Source: Pseudothioglobus sp905182815
Lineage (GTDB): Bacteria > Pseudomonadota > Gammaproteobacteria > PS1 > Pseudothioglobaceae
Assembly (NCBI RefSeq): GCF_048087625.1
Contig: NZ_CP159805.1
Coordinates: 1,612,001-1,676,000, forward strand
Length of the DNA stretch: 64,000 nucleotides
Direction: 5' to 3'
Below, one piece after another: positions 34,355 through 43,473 of the stretch. The notes under the pieces were generated by a model that worked only from the letters and a program-made list of their open reading frames with translations, did not search any database and was not told where the DNA came from. The number at the start of each line of letters is the position of its first letter. The first letter of the stretch is position 1. The translations under genes and the position numbers were made by a program.

Positions 34355-35404
34355 CTAATAATTATTTGAGAGTTTTATTATAGTATTTGAAGCATATGTC
34401 TCACCAGCTTTTAGAATTGGACTTTCAAAGTTATCCTGATTTATTGCATCAGGAAAATACTGCGTTTCCATACAAAGACCATAATTTTTTCCATAAGTCC
34501 TTTGGTTTTTTCCTTGATACTCTGGATGCATATTACCACCAGTATAAAACTGAAGGCCTGGCTGATCACTTATATATTCCACACCCATTCTTGTTCGGTT
34601 ACTCCATACTCTCCCAACTGGCTTCATTACTTTTTGATGGTTAACAGCGTAGTTAATGTCTATACCTCCTTGCTCCAAAAGATCTTTTGAAATCATATTA
34701 CTTTCGACAAAATCGTACTTAGTATTGACAACATTTAAGAAATTACCATTAGGGATAAGGTCAGCCTCTACCTCACAAACTTCATCACCATAAATCTGAA
34801 CTCCATGGTTGAGAATTTTTCCATAGTGATCATTATGGCCATGAAAGTTCCAATAATTATGATTAGTAATATTGACAATAGTGTCTTGATCTGTTGTCGC
34901 TGAATAACAAATTGAAAACTCATTATTGTTATTGAACTTGTATTTAGTTATACAGGATAAATTACCAGGATAATTTTCTTCTAAATGTTCAGAGAGGTAA
35001 GACATTGAGACAATTACTTCATCTGAAGTCTCATCAATTGAATCTAGATTCCAAAGCCTTTTATTGAAGCCAATACTCCCACCATGAAGGTGGTTGTTTC
35101 CATTATTATTATTTAATTTATGTCTCTCATTATTTAGTGTAAATTCTGCATCCTTCATACGATTACAAACTCTTCCAGTAATAACATTAAAAAAGCTTCT
35201 ATCTGTCATACACCCGGATGGATCTTCATAACCAAGTATCACGTCTTCATATAATTCAGGATTGTTTCGATAAGGGATTAAAACCTGATGAATATAACCA
35301 CCAAAGTTTGAAAAAGAAACACTGTAGTTATTATCATTTGTAATAGATACAAGGTAGATACCCTGATCATCAATATTAGAAATTAATTCTTTATTTATTT
35401 TCAT
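34355..35404 (-). CDS. galM: Aldose 1-epimerase (galactose mutarotase)
   Basis: Interconverts alpha and beta anomers of hexoses. The catalytic His motif TNHNYWNFHGH is near residue 180, and the catalytic Glu lies in CMETQYFPDA near the end. GRVCNRM and HLHGG are also typical. It is 349 aa (E. coli 346). It sits among methylated-compound genes with no sugar kinase or transporter beside it; its link to the operon is unclear. Confidence 0.88.
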   Translation of the reverse strand: MKINKELISNIDDQGIYLVSITNDNNYSVSFSNFGGYIHQVLIPYRNNPELYEDVILGYEDPSGCMTDRSFFNVITGRVCNRMKDAEFTLNNERHKLNNNNGNNHLHGGSIGFNKRLWNLDSIDETSDEVIVSMSYLSEHLEENYPGNLSCITKYKFNNNNEFSICYSATTDQDTIVNITNHNYWNFHGHNDHYGKILNHGVQIYGDEVCEVEADLIPNGNFLNVVNTKYDFVESNMISKDLLEQGGIDINYAVNHQKVMKPVGRVWSNRTRMGVEYISDQPGLQFYTGGNMHPEYQGKNQRTYGKNYGLCMETQYFPDAINQDNFESPILKAGETYASNTIIKLSNNY

Positions 35405-35438
35405 ATAGACCTCTAATTAGAAATTAATCTTCTCCAGT

Positions 35439-36755
35439 TTAGATTAATAAGTCTGATTCAAATGGATAGCTTGTTAATAGTTCATGCCCGTTATTAGTAA
35501 TTAAAACTTGCTCTTCAAGTTTAACCCCAGGACCCCCACTTAATCTTCCAACATAGGTTTCGACGCACATCACCATGCCATTTTTTAATACACCATCAAA
35601 ACTGTTTTCATTTAACTCCCAACTGAACGGGATTGCTGGAAATTCATCACATAGTCCTACGCCATGAAAAAGGACTGAATAATGTCGAAACTCATCCTTA
35701 GAATACTCCTTAGCATTAAGAGTTAACTCTTTAAAGGTTATCCCTGGCTTTAATAATTCCATATTCTTTTGGATTTGTTCATAGCCCAAAGTATAAATTT
35801 CTTTTTGCTCATTAGTTGGCTTCTCGTCGCCACAAAGCCAGGTTCTTGACATGTCAGTACAATAGCCATATGAACCAACCAAATCAGTATCAAAACCCAT
35901 CAATTCTCCAGCCCGGATTGGTCTCGATGAGCACTCTTGGTACCATGGATTTGCTCTAGGACCAGAGGCAAAAAGTCGGGTTTCAATCCACTCTGCACCT
36001 CTATTGACTGCCTCCATCTGAAAACGACTCCAAAGCTCCTGCTCAGAAATACCAGGTTTAAAATAATTTCGCATTAACTCTACAGAGCGCTCACAAGCAA
36101 AAATAGAGCGCCTCATTGCATCAACCTCATCATCTGATTTAATGAGCCTTGCTAACTCCATTACCTCTTCACCATTAGTAAGCTCTAGACCAAGAGATTG
36201 AAGCTCATAAATTCCTTCTGGAGCGCAATGATCCACAGCCAACCGCCTATTGCCTTTACCGTGCTCTATCACAATATCAGATATTTCAGAAGCCCAAATC
36301 TTAGCTTTTTCTTTACTTTTATTGCCCGCAGTAAAGTAGAGGTATGTCAGTGCATGTCTGACTTCAGTTATTAATGGGTTATGATTTGATAAAAACTCAT
36401 AGGCATCAAACTCAAAGATAATAACGGGCCCTTCAGTCATTATTAATGAGTATCTAGCTGCATTATGGGAAGTCCATAAAGACATATTAGTACTATCTGT
36501 TGCGTATCGAATGTTGACAGGGTCATAAAGTAGAATTCCAGCACAGTCAAATTCAACAAGTTTTTCACGAACTCTTTTAAGGCGATATTCTCTAATCTTT
36601 GTCATATCTGGAGCTTCTAAGCAAGCTTCAAGCCATTCTTTTTCTGCCAGCTCTCCAGGCCCAAGCGCGTGCTTATTAAGGCTAAAAATATCTTCAGTAG
36701 TGTCTAGATGAGAGCCAATTTTCGAGTGGTGTCTTTTGGGTATTGAAAAGCTCAT
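35439..36755 (-). CDS. M24-family protein resembling the DMSP lyase DddP
   Basis: Candidate lyase that cleaves dimethylsulfoniopropionate to acrylate and DMS, in the pita-bread fold of peptidase M24. It matches DddP in several blocks: MTKIREYRLKRV, YDPVNIRYATDSTNM, AEWIETRLFASGPRANPWYQE and LFHGVGLCDEFP. The six metal ligands are present: two Asp in FDTDLVG, Asp in CTDMSR, His in LFHGVG, Glu in CVETYVG and Glu in KLEEQV. It is 438 aa (DddP about 446). It is in an operon with DMGDH-like and MttB-like genes rather than acrylate genes, so a different methylated substrate is possible. Confidence 0.65.
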   Translation of the reverse strand: MSFSIPKRHHSKIGSHLDTTEDIFSLNKHALGPGELAEKEWLEACLEAPDMTKIREYRLKRVREKLVEFDCAGILLYDPVNIRYATDSTNMSLWTSHNAARYSLIMTEGPVIIFEFDAYEFLSNHNPLITEVRHALTYLYFTAGNKSKEKAKIWASEISDIVIEHGKGNRRLAVDHCAPEGIYELQSLGLELTNGEEVMELARLIKSDDEVDAMRRSIFACERSVELMRNYFKPGISEQELWSRFQMEAVNRGAEWIETRLFASGPRANPWYQECSSRPIRAGELMGFDTDLVGSYGYCTDMSRTWLCGDEKPTNEQKEIYTLGYEQIQKNMELLKPGITFKELTLNAKEYSKDEFRHYSVLFHGVGLCDEFPAIPFSWELNENSFDGVLKNGMVMCVETYVGRLSGGPGVKLEEQVLITNNGHELLTSYPFESDLLI

Positions 36756-36768
36756 AAAAATCCTCTTT

Positions 36769-39186
36769 TTACTGTCTCATTTTGGATCCAGAAGCATCAT
36801 AGAGTGGTTTCATTTCTACCGAAGCCTTATGAAATTCGCCTAATATCTCCACTTCAAGATCTGTACTAGAGTTAATCAGTGCAACTGGAAGATAGGTCAT
36901 AGCAAGGGATTTTCCAACCGAGTGGCCATAACCTCCTGAGGTAATATAAGAGACACACTTGCCTTTATACATTACCGCTTCATCTCCACTCACATCAGTT
37001 TCTGTATCAATTTGAATGACTGAAAGTTTTTTAATTGGACCATTCTTTTTTTCTATCAAGGCTGCTTTTTTACCAATAAAGTTACCCTCCCAATTAACAA
37101 AGAAATCCATTCCAGACTCCATTAAAGTAAAGTCAGGGCGATAATCCATTGTCCATGCTCCCCAATTTTTCTCAAGCCTCATTGACATTAACGCTCGTCC
37201 ACCAAACCACTTTAGTCCAAGATCTTTTCCTGCCTCATCTATTTCCTCAAAAAGCTTTAATTGGTATTGTGGTGAGACATATATTTCATAGCCAAGCTCT
37301 CCTGTAAATGAAATTCTGACGCATAATGCAGGAACCCCAGCTATAAAGGTATCCCTTATATCGCGAAACTTAAAATCTTCAGAGCTGACGTCTTCTCTAG
37401 TAAGCTTTGACAACAATTCTCTTGACTTTGGTCCAGATATTGCAATACCATGAAAATCATCTGTCATGTTTTGATAGAGAACATCATCTATACCCTCAAG
37501 ATGTTTTTCAAACCATCGAAGGTGCATATTTTGTGCTGCACTTGAGCCAAATAAATAATAGGTCTCTTCATCAATACAAGAAACTGTTAGGTCACCATTC
37601 AACTTACCACTCTCTAGCAGCATGGGTGATAAGTTAACGCGGCCTTTACTAGGAATATGTCCAGCAAGAATTTTTTCTAAGAAAGCTTTCGCTCCTTTCC
37701 CAGTAAACTTATGATTCGCAAAGTTTGCAACTTCGATTGCACCAACAGATTCGCGAACAGCATTGACCTCACTTGCAACATAGTCATGGGATCTTGATCG
37801 ATGAAATGTAGGGTCTTCATAAGCATCCTCTGGCGAGTTTGCAAACCATAAAACATTTTCGAGTCCAAAAGTGTCTTGCCAGACTGCGCCTTTATGAGTT
37901 AAACGATCATAAATAGATGTGGTTTTTTGACGCCTTCCTTTAGGTAGTGTTTCGTTTGGAAATGTCATTACAAATCGTCTTTCATAATTTTCAGAGGATT
38001 TAGTAACACCCCATTGAGGTGTCGCAAAGCTTCCAAAGCGTGCAATGTCCATTGCCCAAACATCGACTGATGGCTCCCCTTCAATCATCCACTCAGCAAG
38101 AGTTTTCCCAACTCCACCTGCTTGACAAAAACCAGCCATAACACCGACAGCTGTCCAATAATTTTTCATACCTGGAACAGGCCCAATCATAGGATTACCA
38201 TCTGGAGAAAATACAAATGGCCCATTAATAATGTTTTTAATGCCAGCGGTCGCTAGCGCAGGAATACGCTCATATGCTAGCTCCAATCGATCTGCAATAT
38301 TATCAAGTTTTGGCTCCAATAAATCATGCCCAAAGGTCTGTGGTGTTCCGTCAAGAGACCAAGGAGTAGATCGAGGCTCATAGGTCCCTAGCAACATTCC
38401 AGTATTTTCTTGGCGCGTGTATATATTTGCTTCAAAATCAATAAAACTAGGTAAGCGTTGGCCATCCGCTAAGCCAGCAATCTTTTCAATCTCTTCAGTA
38501 ATTAAATAGTGATGCTCCATCGGAACAACAGGCAAATGTACTCCAGACATCCGCCCAAGTTCACGTGCCCAAAGACCACCAGCATTAACAATATGCTCTG
38601 AATGGATATTCCCTTTCTCGGTCACAACATCCCAAGATCCATCTGCCCTTTGGTTGGTCTCAATAACTGGTGTATGCGTATAAAATTCAGCGCCATGAAC
38701 GCGCGCAGATTTTGCATAAGCATAGACAACACCAGAAGGGTCAACATCACCTTCAGTTGGATCCCATAGTGCAGCAACATAATGTTTAGGGTCAATTAAT
38801 GGGTGCTTATCTACCACCTCATCTAACGATACAAATTCTTGGTCTAAACCCAATGTTCTAGCCTTAGAGCGCTCTCGTTTGAGGTAGTCATACCAGCTTT
38901 GATTTGAAGCTAAGTAGAAGCCTCCTGTTTTGTGAAGACTAATTGAATGGCCCGAAGTCTCCTCAATTTCTTTGTATAAATTAATTGTATAGTCCTGTAA
39001 CTTGGAAACATTCGGATCAGAACTAACTGTATGAAATGAGCCCGCTGCATGCCAACTTGAGCCAGATGTTAATTCGTCCCTTTCAAGAAGAACAACATCT
39101 TTCCACCCCATTTTTGCAAGGTGAAAAAGAATCGAGCAGCCTACTACGCCGCCCCCAATAACAACAACTCTTGCAGAATCTTTCAT
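36769..39186 (-). CDS. Dimethylglycine/sarcosine dehydrogenase-like FAD-THF enzyme
   Basis: Oxidative N-demethylase of 805 aa. The FAD domain begins VVVIGGGVVGCSILFHLAKMG; the His of SSWHAAGS matches the residue that covalently holds FAD in dimethylglycine dehydrogenase. The C-terminal half is GcvT-like (LSRSHDYVASE, ISFTGELGYEIYVS, LEKNWGAW) and would accept the methyl carbon on tetrahydrofolate. It is 27 bases after the MttB-like gene. Likely role: dimethylglycine to sarcosine, upstream of SoxBDAG. Sarcosine or another N-methyl amine cannot be excluded. Confidence 0.82.
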   Translation of the reverse strand: MKDSARVVVIGGGVVGCSILFHLAKMGWKDVVLLERDELTSGSSWHAAGSFHTVSSDPNVSKLQDYTINLYKEIEETSGHSISLHKTGGFYLASNQSWYDYLKRERSKARTLGLDQEFVSLDEVVDKHPLIDPKHYVAALWDPTEGDVDPSGVVYAYAKSARVHGAEFYTHTPVIETNQRADGSWDVVTEKGNIHSEHIVNAGGLWARELGRMSGVHLPVVPMEHHYLITEEIEKIAGLADGQRLPSFIDFEANIYTRQENTGMLLGTYEPRSTPWSLDGTPQTFGHDLLEPKLDNIADRLELAYERIPALATAGIKNIINGPFVFSPDGNPMIGPVPGMKNYWTAVGVMAGFCQAGGVGKTLAEWMIEGEPSVDVWAMDIARFGSFATPQWGVTKSSENYERRFVMTFPNETLPKGRRQKTTSIYDRLTHKGAVWQDTFGLENVLWFANSPEDAYEDPTFHRSRSHDYVASEVNAVRESVGAIEVANFANHKFTGKGAKAFLEKILAGHIPSKGRVNLSPMLLESGKLNGDLTVSCIDEETYYLFGSSAAQNMHLRWFEKHLEGIDDVLYQNMTDDFHGIAISGPKSRELLSKLTREDVSSEDFKFRDIRDTFIAGVPALCVRISFTGELGYEIYVSPQYQLKLFEEIDEAGKDLGLKWFGGRALMSMRLEKNWGAWTMDYRPDFTLMESGMDFFVNWEGNFIGKKAALIEKKNGPIKKLSVIQIDTETDVSGDEAVMYKGKCVSYITSGGYGHSVGKSLAMTYLPVALINSSTDLEVEILGEFHKASVEMKPLYDASGSKMRQ

Positions 39187-39213
39187 AACGAATCCCTTAA
39201 TAAAAAAGTGCCC

Positions 39214-40734
39214 TTATAAAGGAGCGGCTCCACCCTCTGCAACCCTTTTGTCAACAAAAGCTGAAAGTCCTTCTTCCACTTCTGGCTTTAACTTTGGCTC
39301 TGAATACTCTTCTAAGAGCTGCTTCCATATTTTGTTTGCTCGTTGAGTTGCAGTTTCTGAACCTGCATCCCTCCAAGATTCAAAATTTCTCCAGTCTGAA
39401 AGCATTGGGTTGTAGTGTTCAGTCTCATATCGATCCAAAGTTTGTTGAGCTGCAAAAAAATGATTTGCAGGGCCGACCTCTGCAATCGCTTCTACCCCTA
39501 AGGTATCTTTATTCACAATTGCGGGTTGAAGAAAAGCCTCCATCATTTGGTTCATCTCAGCGTCTAAAATTACTTTCTCATAAGATGCGCAAAGTCCTCC
39601 CTCTATCCAGCCATGGCCATGCAGAATAAAATTTACTTGGCCCAGCAAGCAAGCCCATAGAGACATTTGTGACTCGTATACTGATTGCTCATCTGGAGCA
39701 TTAGAGGCGTTAGCATTAGATGCTCTAAGAGGAATTTTATATTTTCTTGCTAGTTGTCCACTTGCAATTGTAGCTTGCGTATATTCTGGCGTACCAAAAG
39801 CTGGGGAGCCTGATTTCATATCAACATTTGAAGTAAAGCTGCCATACATTGCAGGAGCTCCTGGCTTAACACATTGATGAAAAGCAAGTCCCGCAAGCGC
39901 TTCAGCATTTTGCTGAACTAAGGCACCCGCAACAGTGATCGGCGCCATTGCCCCAGCTAGAGTGAATGGTGTATAAATAACAGGTTGATTATGCTCTGCC
40001 ATTTCAATAGCACCTTCTAAAAGGGCCTTGTCGTAGACCAAGGGAGAGTTTGCATTTACAACTGTAGTAATTGAAGGCTCCTTCAGAAGGGTTTCTTTAT
40101 TAATCCCTCTACTAATTCGGACAATTTCAATAACATCAAGCATCCTCTCACTGCCAATCGCGTATCCAAAAAGGGGTTTTGTTGTGAGGCGAGCAGCTGC
40201 AGAAACTGCCTTTAAATGCCGCACACTTACATCCAAATCGCAAGGTTCGACAGGGTAGCCACCAAATGCATGGACCGTATTTAGCATTTCGCCTAGTTTG
40301 ATTAAGTTTGTGTAGTCTTCAAAGTTACCTAGAATTCTACCTCTATCTAGATCAGAAACATTGGGTGCACTGGAAACCATTGTATTAATAATAGACTGAC
40401 CACCAACATGCACATGCCTTTCTTTGTTTCTTCCATGAAGCTTAAACTCACTAGGGGTGGTTGCTATTTTTTCCATTATAAAACCAGGTTCAAATCTAAC
40501 GCGTCTTCCATCAGAGTCAACGGAGGCACCACCTCGTTTTAAAATCTCTACTGCTCTAGGGGACTGGATGTCCATACCTGTATCACATAAAACTTTTAAA
40601 GAGGCTTCATGGATTGATTCAATCTCATCCACTGAAAAAATGCTCATCGGCTGAAAAGGATTCTTTTTTTGTCGATAAGGGGCCTGTGTGAAGTTAGTAA
40701 CTTCTCTAGTGACCTTAGCTCTTCCTCGTCTCAT
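39214..40734 (-). CDS. MttB-superfamily corrinoid methyltransferase, non-pyrrolysine
   Basis: Trimethylamine methyltransferase (MttB) family, 506 aa, with a basic start (MRRGRAKVTREV) and a TIM-barrel core including EASLKVLCDTG and GVEAIAEVGPANHFFA. The frame has no in-frame amber codon, so pyrrolysine is absent, as in the glycine betaine methyltransferase branch (MtgB). Usually a corrinoid protein and reductase are needed; neither is nearby. It leads an operon with a DMGDH-like enzyme, so demethylation of betaine or a related quaternary amine is plausible. Substrate is inference. Confidence 0.8.
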   Translation of the reverse strand: MRRGRAKVTREVTNFTQAPYRQKKNPFQPMSIFSVDEIESIHEASLKVLCDTGMDIQSPRAVEILKRGGASVDSDGRRVRFEPGFIMEKIATTPSEFKLHGRNKERHVHVGGQSIINTMVSSAPNVSDLDRGRILGNFEDYTNLIKLGEMLNTVHAFGGYPVEPCDLDVSVRHLKAVSAAARLTTKPLFGYAIGSERMLDVIEIVRISRGINKETLLKEPSITTVVNANSPLVYDKALLEGAIEMAEHNQPVIYTPFTLAGAMAPITVAGALVQQNAEALAGLAFHQCVKPGAPAMYGSFTSNVDMKSGSPAFGTPEYTQATIASGQLARKYKIPLRASNANASNAPDEQSVYESQMSLWACLLGQVNFILHGHGWIEGGLCASYEKVILDAEMNQMMEAFLQPAIVNKDTLGVEAIAEVGPANHFFAAQQTLDRYETEHYNPMLSDWRNFESWRDAGSETATQRANKIWKQLLEEYSEPKLKPEVEEGLSAFVDKRVAEGGAAPL

Positions 40735-40736
40735 TA

Positions 40737-40789
40737 ATCAATTCTATTTAAATCATTATAGAATTGATGTTAATTTAAAAATGAATTGA
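40737..40789 (-). promoter_or_regulatory. Candidate promoter with inverted repeat ahead of the MttB-like gene
   Basis: Perfect 11-bp arms ATCAATTCTAT (40737-40747) and ATAGAATTGAT (40758-40768) flank a 10-base loop just before the ATG at 40734. The minus strand has TATAAT at 40760-40755, partly inside the right arm. A third GAATTGA is at 40783-40789. The half-site TCAATTC/GAATTGA is the same as in the gcvT upstream repeat. AT-rich 7-mers are common here, so a shared regulator is only a possibility. Confidence 0.45.
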
Positions 40790-40807
40790 ACTCAAGTTAA
40801 AAATATT

Positions 40808-40839
40808 TATTAAAAATAGTGAGCTGTATTCAGCTCACT
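40808..40839 (-). terminator. Rho-independent terminator of the ABC/SnoaL cluster
   Basis: AGTGAGCTG (40818-40826), loop TATT, and CAGCTCACT (40831-40839) make a perfect 9-bp stem. Reading on the minus strand, the stem is followed by ATTTTTAATAAATATTTTT, which is U-rich RNA. It starts 11 bases after the stop of the last cluster gene (40850) and separates the cluster from the MttB-like operon. Confidence 0.8.
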
Positions 40840-40849
40840 GAGAAGTTTT

Positions 40850-41863
40850 TTAGGTTCTTGGAGTTTTTTTGATTCGATCTAAAATATCAACACCTTGTTG
40901 CTTCCAAAAATGCAACAGGTCAATGAAAATCCAGTTTTCTGAGAGTTTATCACCTTCGCGGCGATAGATATCTATAACCCTCATATCTCCTGGTTTTTCC
41001 GATGCAGGCATTCCCATAAAACCGCCTGTAGGGGTAAGAGTAAGGTTAGGCCATCCAAAAAAACCACCAAAATTACCTTCTGCAAGTTTACAAAGATGGC
41101 CATTAGATATACGATCTTTAAATCCAGCCCTAAATGGCCCAGAGTGCTGCTCAGCATACCTTTCAATTGTGTAGCTCGAGCCAATACCAGCAGGGCCCCA
41201 CCAAATCATATCTTCATTCCAGCTAGCTCTAAGTTCATCAACTAGTGATATTTTTCCTGTGTGCTTCCAACCCTTAATATCTTCAATCATAAAATTTATT
41301 GAAGCAAGTGTTTTTTCACCTATCTCTTCATCCTGCTCTTCAAACAACAAACCCTCATGAGTCATTGGTCCTGGCTGAACAAGATGGGCACCTGTTTGAG
41401 GTGGAAATGGGTTAAGTCCAACCTGCAGCATGACATGGGGAATATCAAAAAACATTGCAGTTTCAGTTATCTTTCCATTTTCAACCTTATTAAATTCGCA
41501 GTAACGTAATAAAGCCATCTTTCTTGAAGGAGCAATTCCTAGCCATTCATTATCAAAGAGTCCCATAAGATGGCCCATAGAAACTACCCAGACGGATTCA
41601 AAACCGTCAATTTGATTTTTTCCTGCAATAAAAATATCCATACGTCTTTGAATATTTTTAAATGCATGACGAAATGGCTGCCAGAAAATTTCTGAAACTT
41701 CCTTAGCATCTGAAATCTCATTAAAGGGATGGAAGCCTCTCCAAATATAGTCTTCACTAATATAGTTTTTTAAAACTTTTGTAATATCAGCACCTTGCGC
41801 GGAGTCAAGTGCCTTGTAATAATCACGAATTAATTTTTTTTCTTTTTGCAAGTTTTGAGTCAT
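40850..41863 (-). CDS. Tandem SnoaL/NTF2-like protein (ester-cyclase type)
   Basis: Two consecutive SnoaL-like domains in 337 aa, joined by a linker with QPGPMTHEG near residue 165. Domain 1 has GFHPFNEIS and ends FFDIPHVMLQVG. Domain 2 has WWGPAGIGSSYTIERYAEQH and ENWIFIDLLHFWKQQGVDIL. The protein is clearly paralogous to those at 53862-54917 and 56239-56724 by the shared W.GP...G, GFxxR/DR and ENW..xD patterns. SnoaL folds act as small cyclases, hydrolases or dehydratases on bound organic ligands. It is last in the cluster, just before the terminator. Reaction unknown. Confidence 0.75.
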   Translation of the reverse strand: MTQNLQKEKKLIRDYYKALDSAQGADITKVLKNYISEDYIWRGFHPFNEISDAKEVSEIFWQPFRHAFKNIQRRMDIFIAGKNQIDGFESVWVVSMGHLMGLFDNEWLGIAPSRKMALLRYCEFNKVENGKITETAMFFDIPHVMLQVGLNPFPPQTGAHLVQPGPMTHEGLLFEEQDEEIGEKTLASINFMIEDIKGWKHTGKISLVDELRASWNEDMIWWGPAGIGSSYTIERYAEQHSGPFRAGFKDRISNGHLCKLAEGNFGGFFGWPNLTLTPTGGFMGMPASEKPGDMRVIDIYRREGDKLSENWIFIDLLHFWKQQGVDILDRIKKTPRT

Positions 41864-41865
41864 AT

Positions 41866-43470
41866 TTATTCCTTATTTAATATCATTGTTGCGCCCATTT
41901 CTGCAATCATCATGGTTGCTGCTGAGGTATTACCACTTACTATGCTAGGCATAATAGAGGCGTCAATCACACGTAAGTTATTCATTCTTTTTACCTTTAA
42001 ATCATTTGGAGAGACGACTGCTAAATCATCGACCCCCATCTTGCAGGTCCCAACAGGGTGATAGACTGTTACTGCAGTTTTACGAATGTAGTCTAATAGC
42101 TCCTCATCTGATTGGATAGATTTCCCAGGTGCAATTTCTTCACCACGAACTTCATCAAACTCTTTAGATGATAAAACCTCTCTCGCTTTTTTAATCGCTT
42201 CAATAATGCTTTGCTCATCCCTGGTATCAGATAAAAAGTTTTGGTCGATAAGTATCTTGTGATTCTCACCTTCCTTCTTTATTTTTACTGACCCTGAACT
42301 ATGCGGCCTTAACAAGCAAGTAAAAAGAGAATACCCATGCCCAAACTCAAACTTTCTGCCGCGGTGACTTCGGTAAATAGGCGTAAAGTGGAACTGGACA
42401 TCAGGATACTCAGGCTGACCAAGTTTTGTATCTGCAAAACCTCCAGCTTCAACAAAATTACTCGTCCACCAGCCCATCCTTCTAAAAAGAAAGTTAAAAG
42501 GAGAGGTAATTATATGGGGCAACAAAGACCTCCATGAAACACCAATTGATTCTGCTTTCTTTGAGCGAACTGTGACCATTGTATCTAAGTGGTCTTGAAG
42601 ATTTTCACCAACCCCTGGAACATTATGATGACAACTAATTCCTGCCTTTTCAAGCTCCTTCCTATTGCCTATTCCTGAAGATAAAAGTATCCTCGGTGAC
42701 TCAATGGCACCAGCAGATAGTAGAACCTCTTTATTACAATATAATTCTTTATCAATACCATTAACTTGAAGCTTTAAAGACTTAGCAATATCGCCTTCCA
42801 CCTCAATTGATTGGACTCTGGCATGGGTCATTATGGTTAGATTCGCTCTAGAAACAATAGGCTTAATAAAAGCCCTATAAGAATTAACTCGAGTTCCTTT
42901 ATCCTGATTAACCTTGTAAATACCCAGGCCTAATTGAGATTCATCATTAAAGTCAGAATTCTTTGGAAGCCCTATATGAGTGCCAGCATTAATAAAGCGC
43001 ATTGCGGTCTTATTGACCTCTTGTGGCATGACAACTGGCCACTCACCGACTGTTGAATGGTACTTAGGATCTCCCCCTGTTTTATCATTCTCAAGTTTTT
43101 TAAATATCGGTAAGACATCATTATAAGACCAGCCCTTACAACCTAGGGTCTCCCAATTATCGTAATCATTCTTATTACCACGAATATAGATCATGCCATT
43201 AATTGAGCTAGATCCCCCAAGGCACCTGCCACGATTAACAGTAATTACACGGTTGTTTAGTTTTTTTTGTGGGACTCCCTTGTAAGCATAATCAAGCTTC
43301 TTATGGTCATATGCAACAGAAAGGCCAGCAGGAATTTGCACCCAAGGACTCTTATCACTTCCGCCTCCTTCAATCAAACAGACGGTGGTTTTAGGGTCTG
43401 CGCTTAATCGATTTGCTAAAACGCATCCGGCGGAACCTGCGCCAATAATAATATAATCAAACGAGGACAA
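41866..43470 (-). CDS. GMC-family oxidoreductase (choline-dehydrogenase-like)
   Basis: FAD alcohol dehydrogenase/oxidase of 534 aa. The FAD motif is IIIGAGSAGCVLANRLSADP at the N-terminus. The GMC signature GRCLGGSSSINGMIYIRG is near residue 81 and the catalytic His lies in YHPVGTCKMG near 475. The start is TTG at 43470, since the N-terminus then matches the family and AAGGG lies about nine bases upstream. Choline, an alcohol or an acyl-chain alcohol are possible; it lies between ABC permeases and a SnoaL gene, with no betB or choline transporter, so choline itself is not favoured. Confidence 0.87.
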   Translation of the reverse strand: MSSFDYIIIGAGSAGCVLANRLSADPKTTVCLIEGGGSDKSPWVQIPAGLSVAYDHKKLDYAYKGVPQKKLNNRVITVNRGRCLGGSSSINGMIYIRGNKNDYDNWETLGCKGWSYNDVLPIFKKLENDKTGGDPKYHSTVGEWPVVMPQEVNKTAMRFINAGTHIGLPKNSDFNDESQLGLGIYKVNQDKGTRVNSYRAFIKPIVSRANLTIMTHARVQSIEVEGDIAKSLKLQVNGIDKELYCNKEVLLSAGAIESPRILLSSGIGNRKELEKAGISCHHNVPGVGENLQDHLDTMVTVRSKKAESIGVSWRSLLPHIITSPFNFLFRRMGWWTSNFVEAGGFADTKLGQPEYPDVQFHFTPIYRSHRGRKFEFGHGYSLFTCLLRPHSSGSVKIKKEGENHKILIDQNFLSDTRDEQSIIEAIKKAREVLSSKEFDEVRGEEIAPGKSIQSDEELLDYIRKTAVTVYHPVGTCKMGVDDLAVVSPNDLKVKRMNNLRVIDASIMPSIVSGNTSAATMMIAEMGATMILNKE

Positions 43471-43473
43471 TGA

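Noticed and set aside
36769..39186. DMSP demethylase dmdA
   Set aside because: The protein is 805 aa with an FAD domain, unlike the roughly 370 aa GcvT-only DmdA.
39214..40734. Pyrrolysine (in-frame amber) in the MttB-like gene
   Set aside because: The frame runs 506 codons without an internal stop; no TAG is read through.
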